Positions 15,921-23,125 of a stretch of DNA of 25,215 nucleotides are shown in pieces (positions within the stretch are counted from its first letter, which is position 1; each line of letters opens with the position of its first letter). Source of the DNA: RGIG5675 sp050943435. GTDB lineage: Bacteria; Bacillota; Clostridia; Oscillospirales; Ruminococcaceae. The DNA lies in NCBI GenBank assembly GCA_050943435.1, contig JBMNPE010000015.1, positions 1-25,215 on the forward strand, read 5' to 3'. The notes under the pieces were generated by a model, which saw nothing but the letters and a program-made list of their open reading frames with translations, did no database searches and was not told the DNA's origin. The translations under genes were made by a program, and so were the position numbers.

Positions 15921-16863
15921 CATCGACTTCGTCTGCAGGACCCTCACCGGGAGCGGACCTCTGCTTATACTGACGCACAAGAATCCCGACGGGGACACCC
16001 TCGGGGCGGGGTTCTCGCTGTGGCGCGCGCTCTCAAAACTTGGCATCAAAAGCAGGGTGGAAGTCGCCGACAATGCTCCGAGGAAGTATTCCGCAATAAA
16101 GGAATTCTACGATGAGGCGGAAAAGGACGATTTCGAGCCCTCTGCAGTGGTCTCGGTGGACATCGCCGGGGCTTCCCTCCTCACGGAGAGATCCCTCAGG
16201 TACAGGGATGACGTTCTCCTCGCCATAGACCACCACAGGACTCATCAGGATTTTGCAAAGTATCTCTTCCTCGATGCCTCTTCCGAGTCGTGCTGCGGAA
16301 TTATAGCGAGGGTTATAGACAGGCTCGGCGTCGAGTGGGACGACTATATCGCAAAATGCATCTACACCGGCCTCTCCACGGACACCGGCTGCTTCAGGTA
16401 TGCAAACACGACCTCGGAGTCGCTGAAGCTCGCCGCGAGGACATACGGATACAATATCGATGCCAAGTCCCTCAACTATGTATATTTTGAGGAGAAGTCA
16501 GTCGCTCACATCAAGCTCGAGGAGCTTGCCCTCAACGGAGTCCAGATGTATGCCGACGGCAGGATAGCAGTCATGACGCTTACCCTCGACATGATGAGGG
16601 CGGCCGGGGCAGACAGCGACGACATCGAGGGCATAACACCGATTCCGAGGCAGATAGAGGGAGTCAGGGTCGGTGTGACGCTGAGGGAGCTCGAAAACGG
16701 CTCCTGGAAGGGGTCGCTCAGGTCTAACGGCGACCCGGACTGCTCCGCAATATGCAGGAACCTCGGAGGAGGGGGACATCCCGGGGCTGCGGGATTCGAG
16801 TGCTCGGGAACCATCTCAGACATAAAGAAGCTCATTCTGGCGGAGATATATCCGCATCTCTGA
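15904..16863 (+). CDS. nrnA: DHH/DHHA1 phosphoesterase, NrnA-type nanoRNase
   Basis: Enzymes of this family degrade 2-5 nucleotide RNAs and pAp or cyclic-dinucleotide products using manganese. The 319-residue protein shows the DHH metal motifs: HKNPDGDTLG with Asp29 and Asp31, SVDIA with Asp86, the eponymous DHH at 109-111, and Asp160 in the STDTG motif. The DHHA1 substrate-binding motif GGGGHPGAAG is at 288-297. The start at 15904 follows GGAGAAG inside rbfA. A longer frame from 15865 has no ribosome binding site. The stop TGA overlaps the truB ATG by one base. Which substrate dominates in vivo cannot be told from sequence. Confidence 0.93.
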   Translation: MSQRTDIDFVCRTLTGSGPLLILTHKNPDGDTLGAGFSLWRALSKLGIKSRVEVADNAPRKYSAIKEFYDEAEKDDFEPSAVVSVDIAGASLLTERSLRYRDDVLLAIDHHRTHQDFAKYLFLDASSESCCGIIARVIDRLGVEWDDYIAKCIYTGLSTDTGCFRYANTTSESLKLAARTYGYNIDAKSLNYVYFEEKSVAHIKLEELALNGVQMYADGRIAVMTLTLDMMRAAGADSDDIEGITPIPRQIEGVRVGVTLRELENGSWKGSLRSNGDPDCSAICRNLGGGGHPGAAGFECSGTISDIKKLILAEIYPHL

Positions 16864-17735
16864 TGTCTGAAAGCGGGATCATAATACTGGACAAGCCTTC
16901 CGGATATACCTCGTTCGACTGTGTTGCAAGAATGAGGGGAATCCTGGGAATCAAGCGTATAGGACACGGAGGCACACTGGATCCGATGGCGACCGGCGTG
17001 CTTCCGGTTTTCTGCGGCAGGGCCGCGAAAGCTATAAGGTTTGCACCCGACACGACCAAGGAATATGAAGCCTTGGTTTCCGTGGGAATCAAAACTGACA
17101 CGGGGGACATAACAGGAACCGAGGTCGGCACATCAGAAGCCATGCCCGAAGAGGACGAATTGAGATCGGCAGCACAGAGCTTTATCGGCAGGACATCGCA
17201 GATTCCTCCCATGTATTCCGCGGTAAAGATAGGCGGAAAACACCTGTATGACATTGCCAGAACGGGGCGTACGGTTGAGCGCGAGCCGAGGGAGATAGAA
17301 ATATTCTCTATCGAGATCACAAGCTATTCCAGTACGGGAAAGCAGTTCGGATTCAGAACCGAGTGCTCGTCAGGAACGTATGTCAGGACTCTTGCCGAAG
17401 ACATCTGTGAAAAGGCTGGCACAGTGGGCACCCTTTCCTCCCTCAGGAGGACCAGGTGCATGGGATTCGGTGAGAAATCGGCGGTAAGCCTGGAAAGACT
17501 CGAGTCTTCCGATGATCCCTGGACCTTTATCCGGCCGCTTGAGGATCTGTTCACCGGAGTCCCAAAAATCGTACTTGATGATGCGGACAGCAGGAGATTC
17601 CTCAACGGCGCAAAAGTGTATTCCGGCAGGCCGGAAGGCGAAGAGGTCCTTGTCGCGGACAGGAACGGACTGCTGGGAATAGGAAAGACAGAGGGCGGCC
17701 TTCTGGTGAAGCTCGTCCATCTCGCGGAGGATTGA
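16863..17735 (+). CDS. truB: tRNA pseudouridine-55 synthase
   Basis: TruB isomerises uridine 55 in the T-loop of tRNAs. The 290-residue protein has the catalytic motif GGTLDPMATG with Asp40, the N-terminal ILDKPSGYTSFD, and the ECSSGTYVRTLAED motif, followed by a short PUA-like C-terminal region. The start was placed at 16863, where ATG overlaps the nrnA stop, because the upstream extension of the frame is nrnA sequence read in another phase. Three bases separate it from ribF. Confidence 0.96.
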   Translation: MSESGIIILDKPSGYTSFDCVARMRGILGIKRIGHGGTLDPMATGVLPVFCGRAAKAIRFAPDTTKEYEALVSVGIKTDTGDITGTEVGTSEAMPEEDELRSAAQSFIGRTSQIPPMYSAVKIGGKHLYDIARTGRTVEREPREIEIFSIEITSYSSTGKQFGFRTECSSGTYVRTLAEDICEKAGTVGTLSSLRRTRCMGFGEKSAVSLERLESSDDPWTFIRPLEDLFTGVPKIVLDDADSRRFLNGAKVYSGRPEGEEVLVADRNGLLGIGKTEGGLLVKLVHLAED

Positions 17736-17738
17736 AAG

Positions 17739-18623
17739 ATGCAGTATGAAGACAGGACCGTCGTCGCGGTGGGGTATTTCGACGGGGTCCACATAGGGCA
17801 CAGGTCCCTGTTCCAGGAAGTCCTGAGAATTTCAAGACACACGGGGATGAAGCCTGTAGCCCTCACTTTCGACTTTTCTTCCGTGAGACCCAGGGGGAAA
17901 GGCCCGAAGGACCTGTACCAGAGGGAAGAGAGCTTCAGGATAATGGAATCCCTGGGGATAACCCCTGTGCCTCTTGACTTCGGTGCAGTGAGGGACCTGA
18001 CGCCGATAGAATTTGTGCACAGGGTTCTCATTAGGCAGCAGATGGCAGGCCACGTGGTGAGCTCCAGCGATTTCAGGTTCGGGAAAGACAGGATGGGCGG
18101 AGTCACCGAGATGAGGGAAGTGTGCGCCGGCTTCGGGATCGGGAGCACAGTAGTGGACGAGGTCATGTACGGTGGAAGGCCTGTTTCCACCACGAGGATT
18201 AAGGAGCTCGTCGCCAACGGGGAAATGTCCGCTGCAGGGATCATGCTCGGAGCCCCCTACAGGTTTACGGCCGAGGTCGTAAGGGGAAAGGGGCTCGGGA
18301 GGCAGATAGGTTTTCCCACAATGAACCAGGTCTACCCTTCTATTGTGAGGCCTGCAAAGGGAGTGTATGAATCAATTGCCGAGATAGACGGCATTGAATA
18401 CCATTCGGTCACCGATATAGGGGTGCGTCCGACGGTGGAGGACGTGGGCGAGTACAGGGCTGAAACCCACGTGATAGGAATTGACGAGGACGAAGTCGGA
18501 AAGACTGTCAGGGTTTCTCTCCTCAGGAGGCTGAGGGATGAAAAGAAGTTCATGAGCGTTGAGGAACTCAAGAAGGCGATTGACCATGACGTTCGCGAGG
18601 TCATGGCCGGCGGCATCAATTGA
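17739..18623 (+). CDS. ribF: Bifunctional riboflavin kinase / FAD synthetase
   Basis: The enzyme converts riboflavin to FMN and FMN to FAD, supplying the flavins that Rnf subunits and many oxidoreductases need. The 294-residue protein has an N-terminal adenylyltransferase domain (VGYFDGVHIGH at 11-21, VSTTRIKELV at about 148-157) and a C-terminal riboflavin kinase domain with GKGLGRQIGFPTMN and the late DIGVRPTV segment. It is the last gene of the rimP operon. No terminator hairpin is obvious before the rpsO promoter, so some transcripts may continue. Confidence 0.95.
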   Translation: MQYEDRTVVAVGYFDGVHIGHRSLFQEVLRISRHTGMKPVALTFDFSSVRPRGKGPKDLYQREESFRIMESLGITPVPLDFGAVRDLTPIEFVHRVLIRQQMAGHVVSSSDFRFGKDRMGGVTEMREVCAGFGIGSTVVDEVMYGGRPVSTTRIKELVANGEMSAAGIMLGAPYRFTAEVVRGKGLGRQIGFPTMNQVYPSIVRPAKGVYESIAEIDGIEYHSVTDIGVRPTVEDVGEYRAETHVIGIDEDEVGKTVRVSLLRRLRDEKKFMSVEELKKAIDHDVREVMAGGIN

Positions 18624-18645
18624 GGCTTTAATCCGCGGAACTTTA

Positions 18646-18654
18646 TGATATAAT
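18646..18654 (+). promoter_or_regulatory. Extended -10 promoter of rpsO
   Basis: TG-A-TATAAT (18646-18654) is a complete extended -10 element. The matching -35 position (CTTTAA at 18626-18631, 17-base spacing) is weak, which extended -10 promoters tolerate. Transcription would start near 18661, giving a 99-base leader. Confidence 0.65.
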
Positions 18655-18660
18655 ATCCTA

Positions 18661-18759
18661 GTTACCTGTGCTCGGGCGTAGGAGACAGCCCCATCTGGGG
18701 ACCTTTCGAGACCTCGGCTGGGCATGAGGCAAATATAGAAAGACGAAAGGAAACAGAAA
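18661..18759 (+). promoter_or_regulatory. Structured rpsO leader, likely S15 autoregulatory site
   Basis: The leader can fold into an outer stem of CTCGGGC (18671-18677) with GCATGAG (18722-18728), an inner stem of CAGCC (18686-18690) with GGCTG (18716-18720), and an alternative hairpin CCCC-ATCT-GGGG (18689-18700). S15 represses its own mRNA through structured leaders in several bacteria, with differing structures. Assignment here rests on position and foldability, not on a recognised consensus. The AAAGGAAA ribosome binding site follows the structure. Confidence 0.45.
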
Positions 18760-19017
18760 ATGCTGGACAAAAAGGAAATCATCGAGAAGTACCAGCTCCG
18801 CGAGGGAGACACCGGTTCGCCGGAAGTACAGGTCGCCATCCTGACAGAGAGGATCAACCACCTGACAGCCCACCTCAAGGAGAATCCGCAGGACCGCCAT
18901 TCGCGCCGCGGACTTCTGAAGATGGTAGGACGCCGCCGCAATCTGCTGGCGTATCTTCAGAAAAAGGATATTGAACGCTATCGTGCTCTAATATCCAAGC
19001 TGGGCCTGAGAAAGTAA
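18760..19017 (+). CDS. rpsO: 30S ribosomal protein S15
   Basis: The 85-residue protein is a full-length S15, which binds the central domain of 16S rRNA early in 30S assembly. The sequence shows the signature DTGSPEVQVAILTERINHLTAHLKEN and HSRRGLLKMVGRRRNLLAYL. The gene has its own promoter and leader, is followed by a terminator, and precedes pnp as in many bacteria. Confidence 0.98.
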   Translation: MLDKKEIIEKYQLREGDTGSPEVQVAILTERINHLTAHLKENPQDRHSRRGLLKMVGRRRNLLAYLQKKDIERYRALISKLGLRK

Positions 19018-19027
19018 GCCTATTGAG

Positions 19028-19072
19028 AGGGCAGGCCGGATTCCTGGAAAAGAATCCGTTCTGCCCTTTCTT
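19028..19072 (+). terminator. Intrinsic terminator between rpsO and pnp
   Basis: Two stacked stems, AGGGCAG/CTGCCCT (19028-19034 with 19061-19067) and CGGATTC/GAATCCG (19037-19043 with 19052-19058), separated by a two-by-two internal loop, are followed by TTCTT. The tail is short, so partial read-through into pnp is likely. No separate pnp promoter was found. Confidence 0.8.
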
Positions 19073-19082
19073 GAGTCAGAAA

Positions 19083-19189
19083 CCACAGAGATCAGGAGTT
19101 AGCGGTAAAACCGACAGGTCTTCAAGATGTGAGAAGAAATGCGGGTTTTATTGCTAACCCGGTCCTGTGGATTAAATAAACCGGAGGTT
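19083..19189 (+). promoter_or_regulatory. Long bulged stem in the pnp leader with alternative pairing over the ribosome binding site
   Basis: The left arm 19083-19103 pairs with the right arm 19153-19170: CCACAG/CTGTGG, GATC/GGTC (one U-G pair), GG/CC and GTTAGC/GCTAAC, that is 18 pairs interrupted only by three single bulged A residues (19089, 19094, 19097). The right arm also contains AACCCGG (19156-19162), which can instead pair with CCGGAGGTT (19181-19189), the pnp ribosome binding site. The two pairings exclude each other. In E. coli the pnp leader is cut by RNase III in a long stem, and PNPase then represses itself. A comparable arrangement here is an inference. Confidence 0.6.
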
Positions 19190-19193
19190 AGAA

Positions 19194-21320
19194 ATGTTCG
19201 ATAATTACAGAGTATTCGAATATGAGCTTGCCGGACGCAAGCTCATGGTCGAGACCGGCAAGGTCGCCGGTCTTGCAGATGGATCCTGCATGGTCCATTA
19301 CGGCGACACAGTTGTGCTGTGCACGGCAACGATGTCCGATACGCCGAGGGAGGGAGTGGATTTCTTCCCGCTTTCAGTTGACTATGAGGAAAAGCTTTAT
19401 GCTGTGGGCCGCATTCCCGGAAGCTATCTCAGAAGAGAAGGCAGGCCTTCAGAAAAGGCAATCCTCGCATCTAGGGTCGTCGACAGGCCGATGCGCCCGC
19501 TGTTCCCGAAGGACATGAGGAACGATGTGTCCATAACTATGACAGTCATGTCTGTAGACCAGGACTGCTCTCCAGAGATCACCGGAATGATCGGGTCCTC
19601 CATCGCAGTCGCAATTTCCCAGATCCCGTGGGACGGGCCGATCGGCGGCGTTGCTGCCGGACTTGTAGACGGCGAGATCGTCATCATGCCGACTGAGGAG
19701 CAGCGCGCCAAGAGCGATCTTGCACTGACTGTTGCAGGGACAAAGGAAAAGGTAGTCATGATCGAGGCCGGGGCAAACGAAGTCGACAACGAGACCATGC
19801 TCAAGGCCATAATCAAGTGTCATGACGAGATAAAGGGAATTGTGGCCTTTATCGATTCGATCGTGGCTGAGATCGGCAAGGAAAAGGTTCCGTTTGAGAG
19901 CAAGGACGTTCCCGAGGAGCTGTTCGAGGCTGTCAAGGAATTCGCCATAGAAGACGTCAAGAAGGCAATGGACACCGACGACAAGACCGTCAGGGACGCT
20001 GCCCTTCTCCCGATATATGCCGCAGTGCACGAGAAATTCGACACGGATTACGAAGACAACACGGCAATCATAGACGATGCCATGTTCAAGCTCCAGAAAT
20101 ATGTCGTGAGGCGCTGGCTGCTCGATGAAGGAAAGCGCGTCGACGGAAGAAAGATAGACGAAATCCGTCCGCTTGCCGCAGAGGTCGGCCTCCTGCCCAG
20201 AGTACACGGATCAGGGCTGTTCACGAGAGGACAGACCCAGGTTCTCACGACATGCACGCTCGGAATGAGCGGCGATGCCCAGATGCTCGACGGCATTGAC
20301 AATGAAGAGACAAAGAGATACATGCACCAGTACAACATGCCCTCCTATTCCGTCGGCGAGACAAAGCCTTCCAGAAGCCCCGGAAGAAGGGAGATCGGGC
20401 ACGGTGCCCTTGCGGAGAGGGCTCTCCTCCCGGTAATCCCCAGCGTCGACGAGTTCCCGTACACGATGAGGCTTGTTTCAGAGGTACTGAGTTCCAACGG
20501 ATCCACTTCACAGGCTTCCGTCTGCGGATCGACTCTCGCCCTTATGGACGCCGGCGTCCCGATAAAGGCTCCTGTGGCAGGAATAAGCTGCGGACTTGTA
20601 ACTGAGGGCGAGCGCTGGATGACGATGGTCGACATCCAGGGCGTAGAGGACTTCTTCGGAGACATGGACTTCAAGGTTGCCGGAACCAAGAAGGGCATCA
20701 CTGCCATCCAGATGGATATTAAGATCCACGGACTCACATATGACATCATCAAGGAAGCGCTCGACAAGTGCTATAAGGCACGCTGCTACATCATCGACGA
20801 AGTGCTTCTCAAGACAATACCGGAGCCGAGGAGCGAACTTTCCAAGTACGCACCGAAGATGGAGACCCTGCTCATAAGCACTGACAAGATAAGCGAGGTC
20901 ATCGGCAAGGGCGGAAAAGTCATCCAGAAGATATGCTCCGAGTGCAACGTCAAGGTTGATGTCGAGGAAGACGGACACGTATACGTCTTCGGTCTTGACA
21001 GGAAGGACATCAACAGAGCCGTGAACATCATCAAGACGATAGTCGAAGATCCTGAGATCGGCTCCATGTACTACGGCAAGGTCACGAGGATCCTCCCGAT
21101 CGGATGCAAGGTCGAGATCGCCCCTGGCAAGGAAGGGTTCATCCCGATCAGGGACCTCGAGGACAAGAGGACCGAAAAGGTAGAGGATGTCGTCAGCGTC
21201 GGAGACGTAATCCCGGCGAAGGTCATGAAGATTAGCGAACGCGGAATTGACCTCTCCAGGAAGGACGCAATTGCTGCCATCAAGGCAAAGCAGCAGAGGG
21301 ACGCCGAAGCCAATAAATAA
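19194..21320 (+). CDS. pnp: Polynucleotide phosphorylase
   Basis: PNPase degrades RNA from the 3' end using phosphate and can also add tails. The 708-residue protein has the two RNase PH-like domains (about 1-230 and 310-545) with RGQTQ, SPGRREIGHGALAERAL and the SSNGSTSQASVCG active-site region. A KH domain (about 555-615, EVIGKGGKVIQKI) and a C-terminal S1 domain (about 622-700) follow. A YNMPSYSVGE segment replaces the commoner YNFPPYSVGE. CCGGAGG lies six bases before the ATG. The gene follows rpsO and is preceded by a structured leader. Confidence 0.98.
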   Translation: MFDNYRVFEYELAGRKLMVETGKVAGLADGSCMVHYGDTVVLCTATMSDTPREGVDFFPLSVDYEEKLYAVGRIPGSYLRREGRPSEKAILASRVVDRPMRPLFPKDMRNDVSITMTVMSVDQDCSPEITGMIGSSIAVAISQIPWDGPIGGVAAGLVDGEIVIMPTEEQRAKSDLALTVAGTKEKVVMIEAGANEVDNETMLKAIIKCHDEIKGIVAFIDSIVAEIGKEKVPFESKDVPEELFEAVKEFAIEDVKKAMDTDDKTVRDAALLPIYAAVHEKFDTDYEDNTAIIDDAMFKLQKYVVRRWLLDEGKRVDGRKIDEIRPLAAEVGLLPRVHGSGLFTRGQTQVLTTCTLGMSGDAQMLDGIDNEETKRYMHQYNMPSYSVGETKPSRSPGRREIGHGALAERALLPVIPSVDEFPYTMRLVSEVLSSNGSTSQASVCGSTLALMDAGVPIKAPVAGISCGLVTEGERWMTMVDIQGVEDFFGDMDFKVAGTKKGITAIQMDIKIHGLTYDIIKEALDKCYKARCYIIDEVLLKTIPEPRSELSKYAPKMETLLISTDKISEVIGKGGKVIQKICSECNVKVDVEEDGHVYVFGLDRKDINRAVNIIKTIVEDPEIGSMYYGKVTRILPIGCKVEIAPGKEGFIPIRDLEDKRTEKVEDVVSVGDVIPAKVMKISERGIDLSRKDAIAAIKAKQQRDAEANK

Positions 21321-21338
21321 CTGAACACTGATCGTTTT

Positions 21339-21373
21339 AAAGGGCAGGGCATATGGATGTCCTGCCCTTTTCG
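21339..21373 (+). terminator. Strong terminator after pnp
   Basis: AAAGGGCAGG (21339-21348) pairs with CCTGCCCTTT (21361-21370). Four more pairs (GCAT with ATGT, including a G-U) extend the stem inward around an ATGG loop, and the U-rich ...TTTTC end follows. The right arm ends a few bases before the ribosome binding site of the next gene. Confidence 0.85.
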
Positions 21374-21385
21374 GAAGGAGAAATC

Positions 21386-22111
21386 ATGAGAAAGACGGCT
21401 GTCGTGACAGGTGCATCGGGCTGCATAGGCGAGGCATGTGCCAGAATTCTGGCTTCCCGCGGGTGGTGCGTGGCGGCCGCGGCAAATTCGTCACCTGAGA
21501 AAGCCGATGCGCTGTGCAGGGAGATACGCTCATGTGGCTTTGAATGCTCCGTATTCACCGCCGATCTCAGAAAGTCGTCCGAGGCTGAAAAGCTCATGGG
21601 CAATGTCAAGAAGGCATACGGCGGCATCGATGCAGTGGTCATGTGCGCCGGGACGGATCTCAGAAAGCTGATAGCGGACACTTCCGACAGGGACTGGGAG
21701 GAAGTGATCTCCTCGAACCTCAGCACTGTTTTCTATACGATGAGGGCGGCTGTGCCGCATATGCTCGAAAGGGGAGGGGCGATTGTTGCCTTCTCATCTA
21801 TCTGGGGAACTGCAGGCGGTTCAGCGGAGGCGGCATATTCCGCTGCAAAGGCAGGGGTAGAGGGTCTCGTCAGGGCGGCGGCAAAAGAACTCGGGCCGTC
21901 GGGAATAACTGTGAACTGCGTCGCCCCGGGTGCGATAGAATCACCCATGAATTCATTCATGACAGAAGAGGAAAAGCAGAGCTTCTGCGAAGACGTCCCT
22001 CTCGGAAGGTTCGGGACACCAGAGGAGGCAGCCCTTGCGGCAGCTGACCTTCTTGAAAACAGGTATGTCACCGGACAGGTGATCGGTGTAAACGGAGGCT
22101 ACGTCATCTAA
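21386..22111 (+). CDS. Short-chain dehydrogenase/reductase, FabG-like
   Basis: The 241-residue protein is a classical SDR oxidoreductase. It has the nucleotide-binding TGASGCIG (8-15), Asn111, Ser138, and the catalytic Tyr151-SAA-Lys155. The usual NNAG is replaced by MCAG (86-89). The C-terminal GRFGTPEEAA...YVTGQVIGVNGGYVI is typical of FabG-like 3-oxoacyl reductases, but the real substrate is unclear and no fatty-acid genes are near. The start at 21386 follows GGAAGGAG. The longer frame from 21353 begins inside the terminator stem. No promoter is visible, so expression may depend on read-through from pnp. Confidence 0.88.
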   Translation: MRKTAVVTGASGCIGEACARILASRGWCVAAAANSSPEKADALCREIRSCGFECSVFTADLRKSSEAEKLMGNVKKAYGGIDAVVMCAGTDLRKLIADTSDRDWEEVISSNLSTVFYTMRAAVPHMLERGGAIVAFSSIWGTAGGSAEAAYSAAKAGVEGLVRAAAKELGPSGITVNCVAPGAIESPMNSFMTEEEKQSFCEDVPLGRFGTPEEAALAAADLLENRYVTGQVIGVNGGYVI

Positions 22112-22134
22112 AACTATATCAAAGCAAAAGAAAT

Positions 22135-22189
22135 AGATGCCGCGGAAACAGCCGTGATGAAACGGCAGACGCGGCATCTTATTTATTTT
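22135..22189. terminator. Bidirectional terminator between the SDR gene and the convergent block
   Basis: A ten-pair stem, AGATGCCGCG (22135-22144) with CGCGGCATCT (22170-22179), encloses a second stem GCCGT/ACGGC. On the plus strand TATTTATTTT follows. On the minus strand ATTTCTTTTGCTTTG follows. It can therefore stop transcripts from both sides. Confidence 0.85.
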
Positions 22190-22204
22190 GTATGATTTCT
22201 ATGG

Positions 22205-22348
22205 TCAGTCGTCCAGATCGAACGTGACCTCCTTTGAATACTTGTGAGGAAGGAGGCCGAGGATTGCCATGACTCCTGCAATCACTGCAAGAACCGCTCC
22301 GATAGTGACCAGTATGCTGATTATCTTCTTCCAAGAACTTTTTTCCAT
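22205..22348 (-). CDS. 47-residue single-helix membrane protein
   Basis: The ATG at 22348 follows AAGGAG with eight-base spacing, 31 bases after the stop of the CBM9-like gene, so both probably share a transcript. The product has a short basic N-terminus (MEKSSWKK), one hydrophobic helix of about 24 residues (9-33, rich in Ile, Val, Ala and Gly), and a 14-residue tail ending in acidic residues (FDLDD). The basic start suggests the N-terminus is inside and the acidic tail outside. A strong ribosome binding site and a clean hydrophobic profile argue it is real. No family is recognised and no function can be assigned. Confidence 0.65.
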   Translation of the reverse strand: MEKSSWKKIISILVTIGAVLAVIAGVMAILGLLPHKYSKEVTFDLDD

Positions 22349-22379
22349 GTCAAAGACTCCTTCTGCCTGCGTAGATGAA

Positions 22380-22958
22380 TCAGAATCTCATGATTTTGAA
22401 TTCGTGAAGATTCACAGGGCTGAATATGGATTTTTCCGATACCGGCAGGACAGCGCCGAATCTGGCAAACTGCCCCTTGTTTTGGAATGTGTAGGCATTC
22501 ATGAAAACCGAAGATCCCTCTGCAAGCCCGTCTGGAAACATGCTGCTTATATAATCAGGCGGGAATGTCCATGAGGCAGCCCAGAACCAGCCGACTTCAT
22601 CAAGACCGTTTGAAATGGATGGAGTGATCTGCTCTTTGCTGATGACGCCTTTCTCGGGGCCGCCGGTCAGGCAGAGCACACCTCTTCCGTCGGCAGAAAC
22701 GATTGCGGTGATGACCTCGGAATTCTGGTCCCGTGATAGAGACACGGCACAGCAGCTTCCGTCAGTCATTTTATCCATGCTGATATCCGGATCTCTCTCG
22801 TAGTTGAAGAGGGCTGCATGCAGCTGCCCGTCCATTATGGAAGGCCTGTACTGCATATACAGCTTGAAGCTTCCGTAAGTGCCTGGATAAAATGCTGTTT
22901 TCAGGACTGGAAGCGTGTCTTCCTCGACAGCTGTTTTGATAATCGGAATAAAATTCAT
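22380..22958 (-). CDS. CBM9-like (DOMON-type) carbohydrate-binding protein
   Basis: The 192-residue protein has no signal peptide or membrane helix. Its order of elements resembles stand-alone CBM9-like proteins: a DGSCCAV strand in the place of the usual DSC motif, a VGWFWAASWTFPPDYI segment, NAYTFQNKG, and the closing FGAVLPV...IFSPVNLHEFKIMRF. Such proteins are widespread in gut clostridia and Bacteroidetes near sugar genes, with function largely unproven. The assignment is from remembered pattern, so moderate. GTGGAG precedes the ATG. It has its own promoter, and the 47-residue membrane protein follows it. Confidence 0.6.
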   Translation of the reverse strand: MNFIPIIKTAVEEDTLPVLKTAFYPGTYGSFKLYMQYRPSIMDGQLHAALFNYERDPDISMDKMTDGSCCAVSLSRDQNSEVITAIVSADGRGVLCLTGGPEKGVISKEQITPSISNGLDEVGWFWAASWTFPPDYISSMFPDGLAEGSSVFMNAYTFQNKGQFARFGAVLPVSEKSIFSPVNLHEFKIMRF

Positions 22959-22981
22959 TTCTGCTCCACTCGATAACGAAA

Positions 22982-23011
22982 ATTATACCACCGTATAAAA
23001 TTCAATGGCAA
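22982..23011 (-). promoter_or_regulatory. Sigma-A promoter of the CBM9-like gene
   Basis: On the minus strand TTGCCA (23006-23011) lies 18 bases before TATAAT (22982-22987), which is also preceded by TG at the extended -10 position. The start would be near 22975, leaving a very short leader of about 17 bases. Confidence 0.7.
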
Positions 23012-23070
23012 ACATACTGTAAACATTTAAGGAAACCCTTGCGGCGTGCGGTAGCAAGCGGATTTGAGGT

Positions 23071-23105
23071 AAAAAATATCCAGGCAGGATGATGCCTGGA
23101 TTTTT
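23071..23105. terminator. Terminator after the beta-propeller-like gene
   Basis: A nine-pair stem ATCCAGGCA/TGCCTGGAT (23078-23086 with 23093-23101) closes a six-base loop. On the minus strand it is followed by ATTTTTT, ending the 23126-24178 gene. The plus-strand side is also followed by a T-run. Confidence 0.88.
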
Positions 23106-23125
23106 ACAACTGCTGAAGATAATGG

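Noticed and set aside
17324..18244. 306-residue open frame on the minus strand
   Set aside because: It is antisense to truB and ribF, whose motifs are intact; it lacks a ribosome binding site and recognisable domains and has the Ser/Pro/Leu-rich make-up of a shadow frame.
19449..20207. 252-residue minus-strand frame in pnp
   Set aside because: Antisense shadow of PNPase; no ribosome binding site or homology pattern.
19028..21370. Similar AGGGCAG/CTGCCCT stems after rpsO and after pnp as a possible mobile repeat
   Set aside because: Only the outer seven or eight bases match, and the loops and inner stems differ; GC-rich terminator stems can converge by chance.
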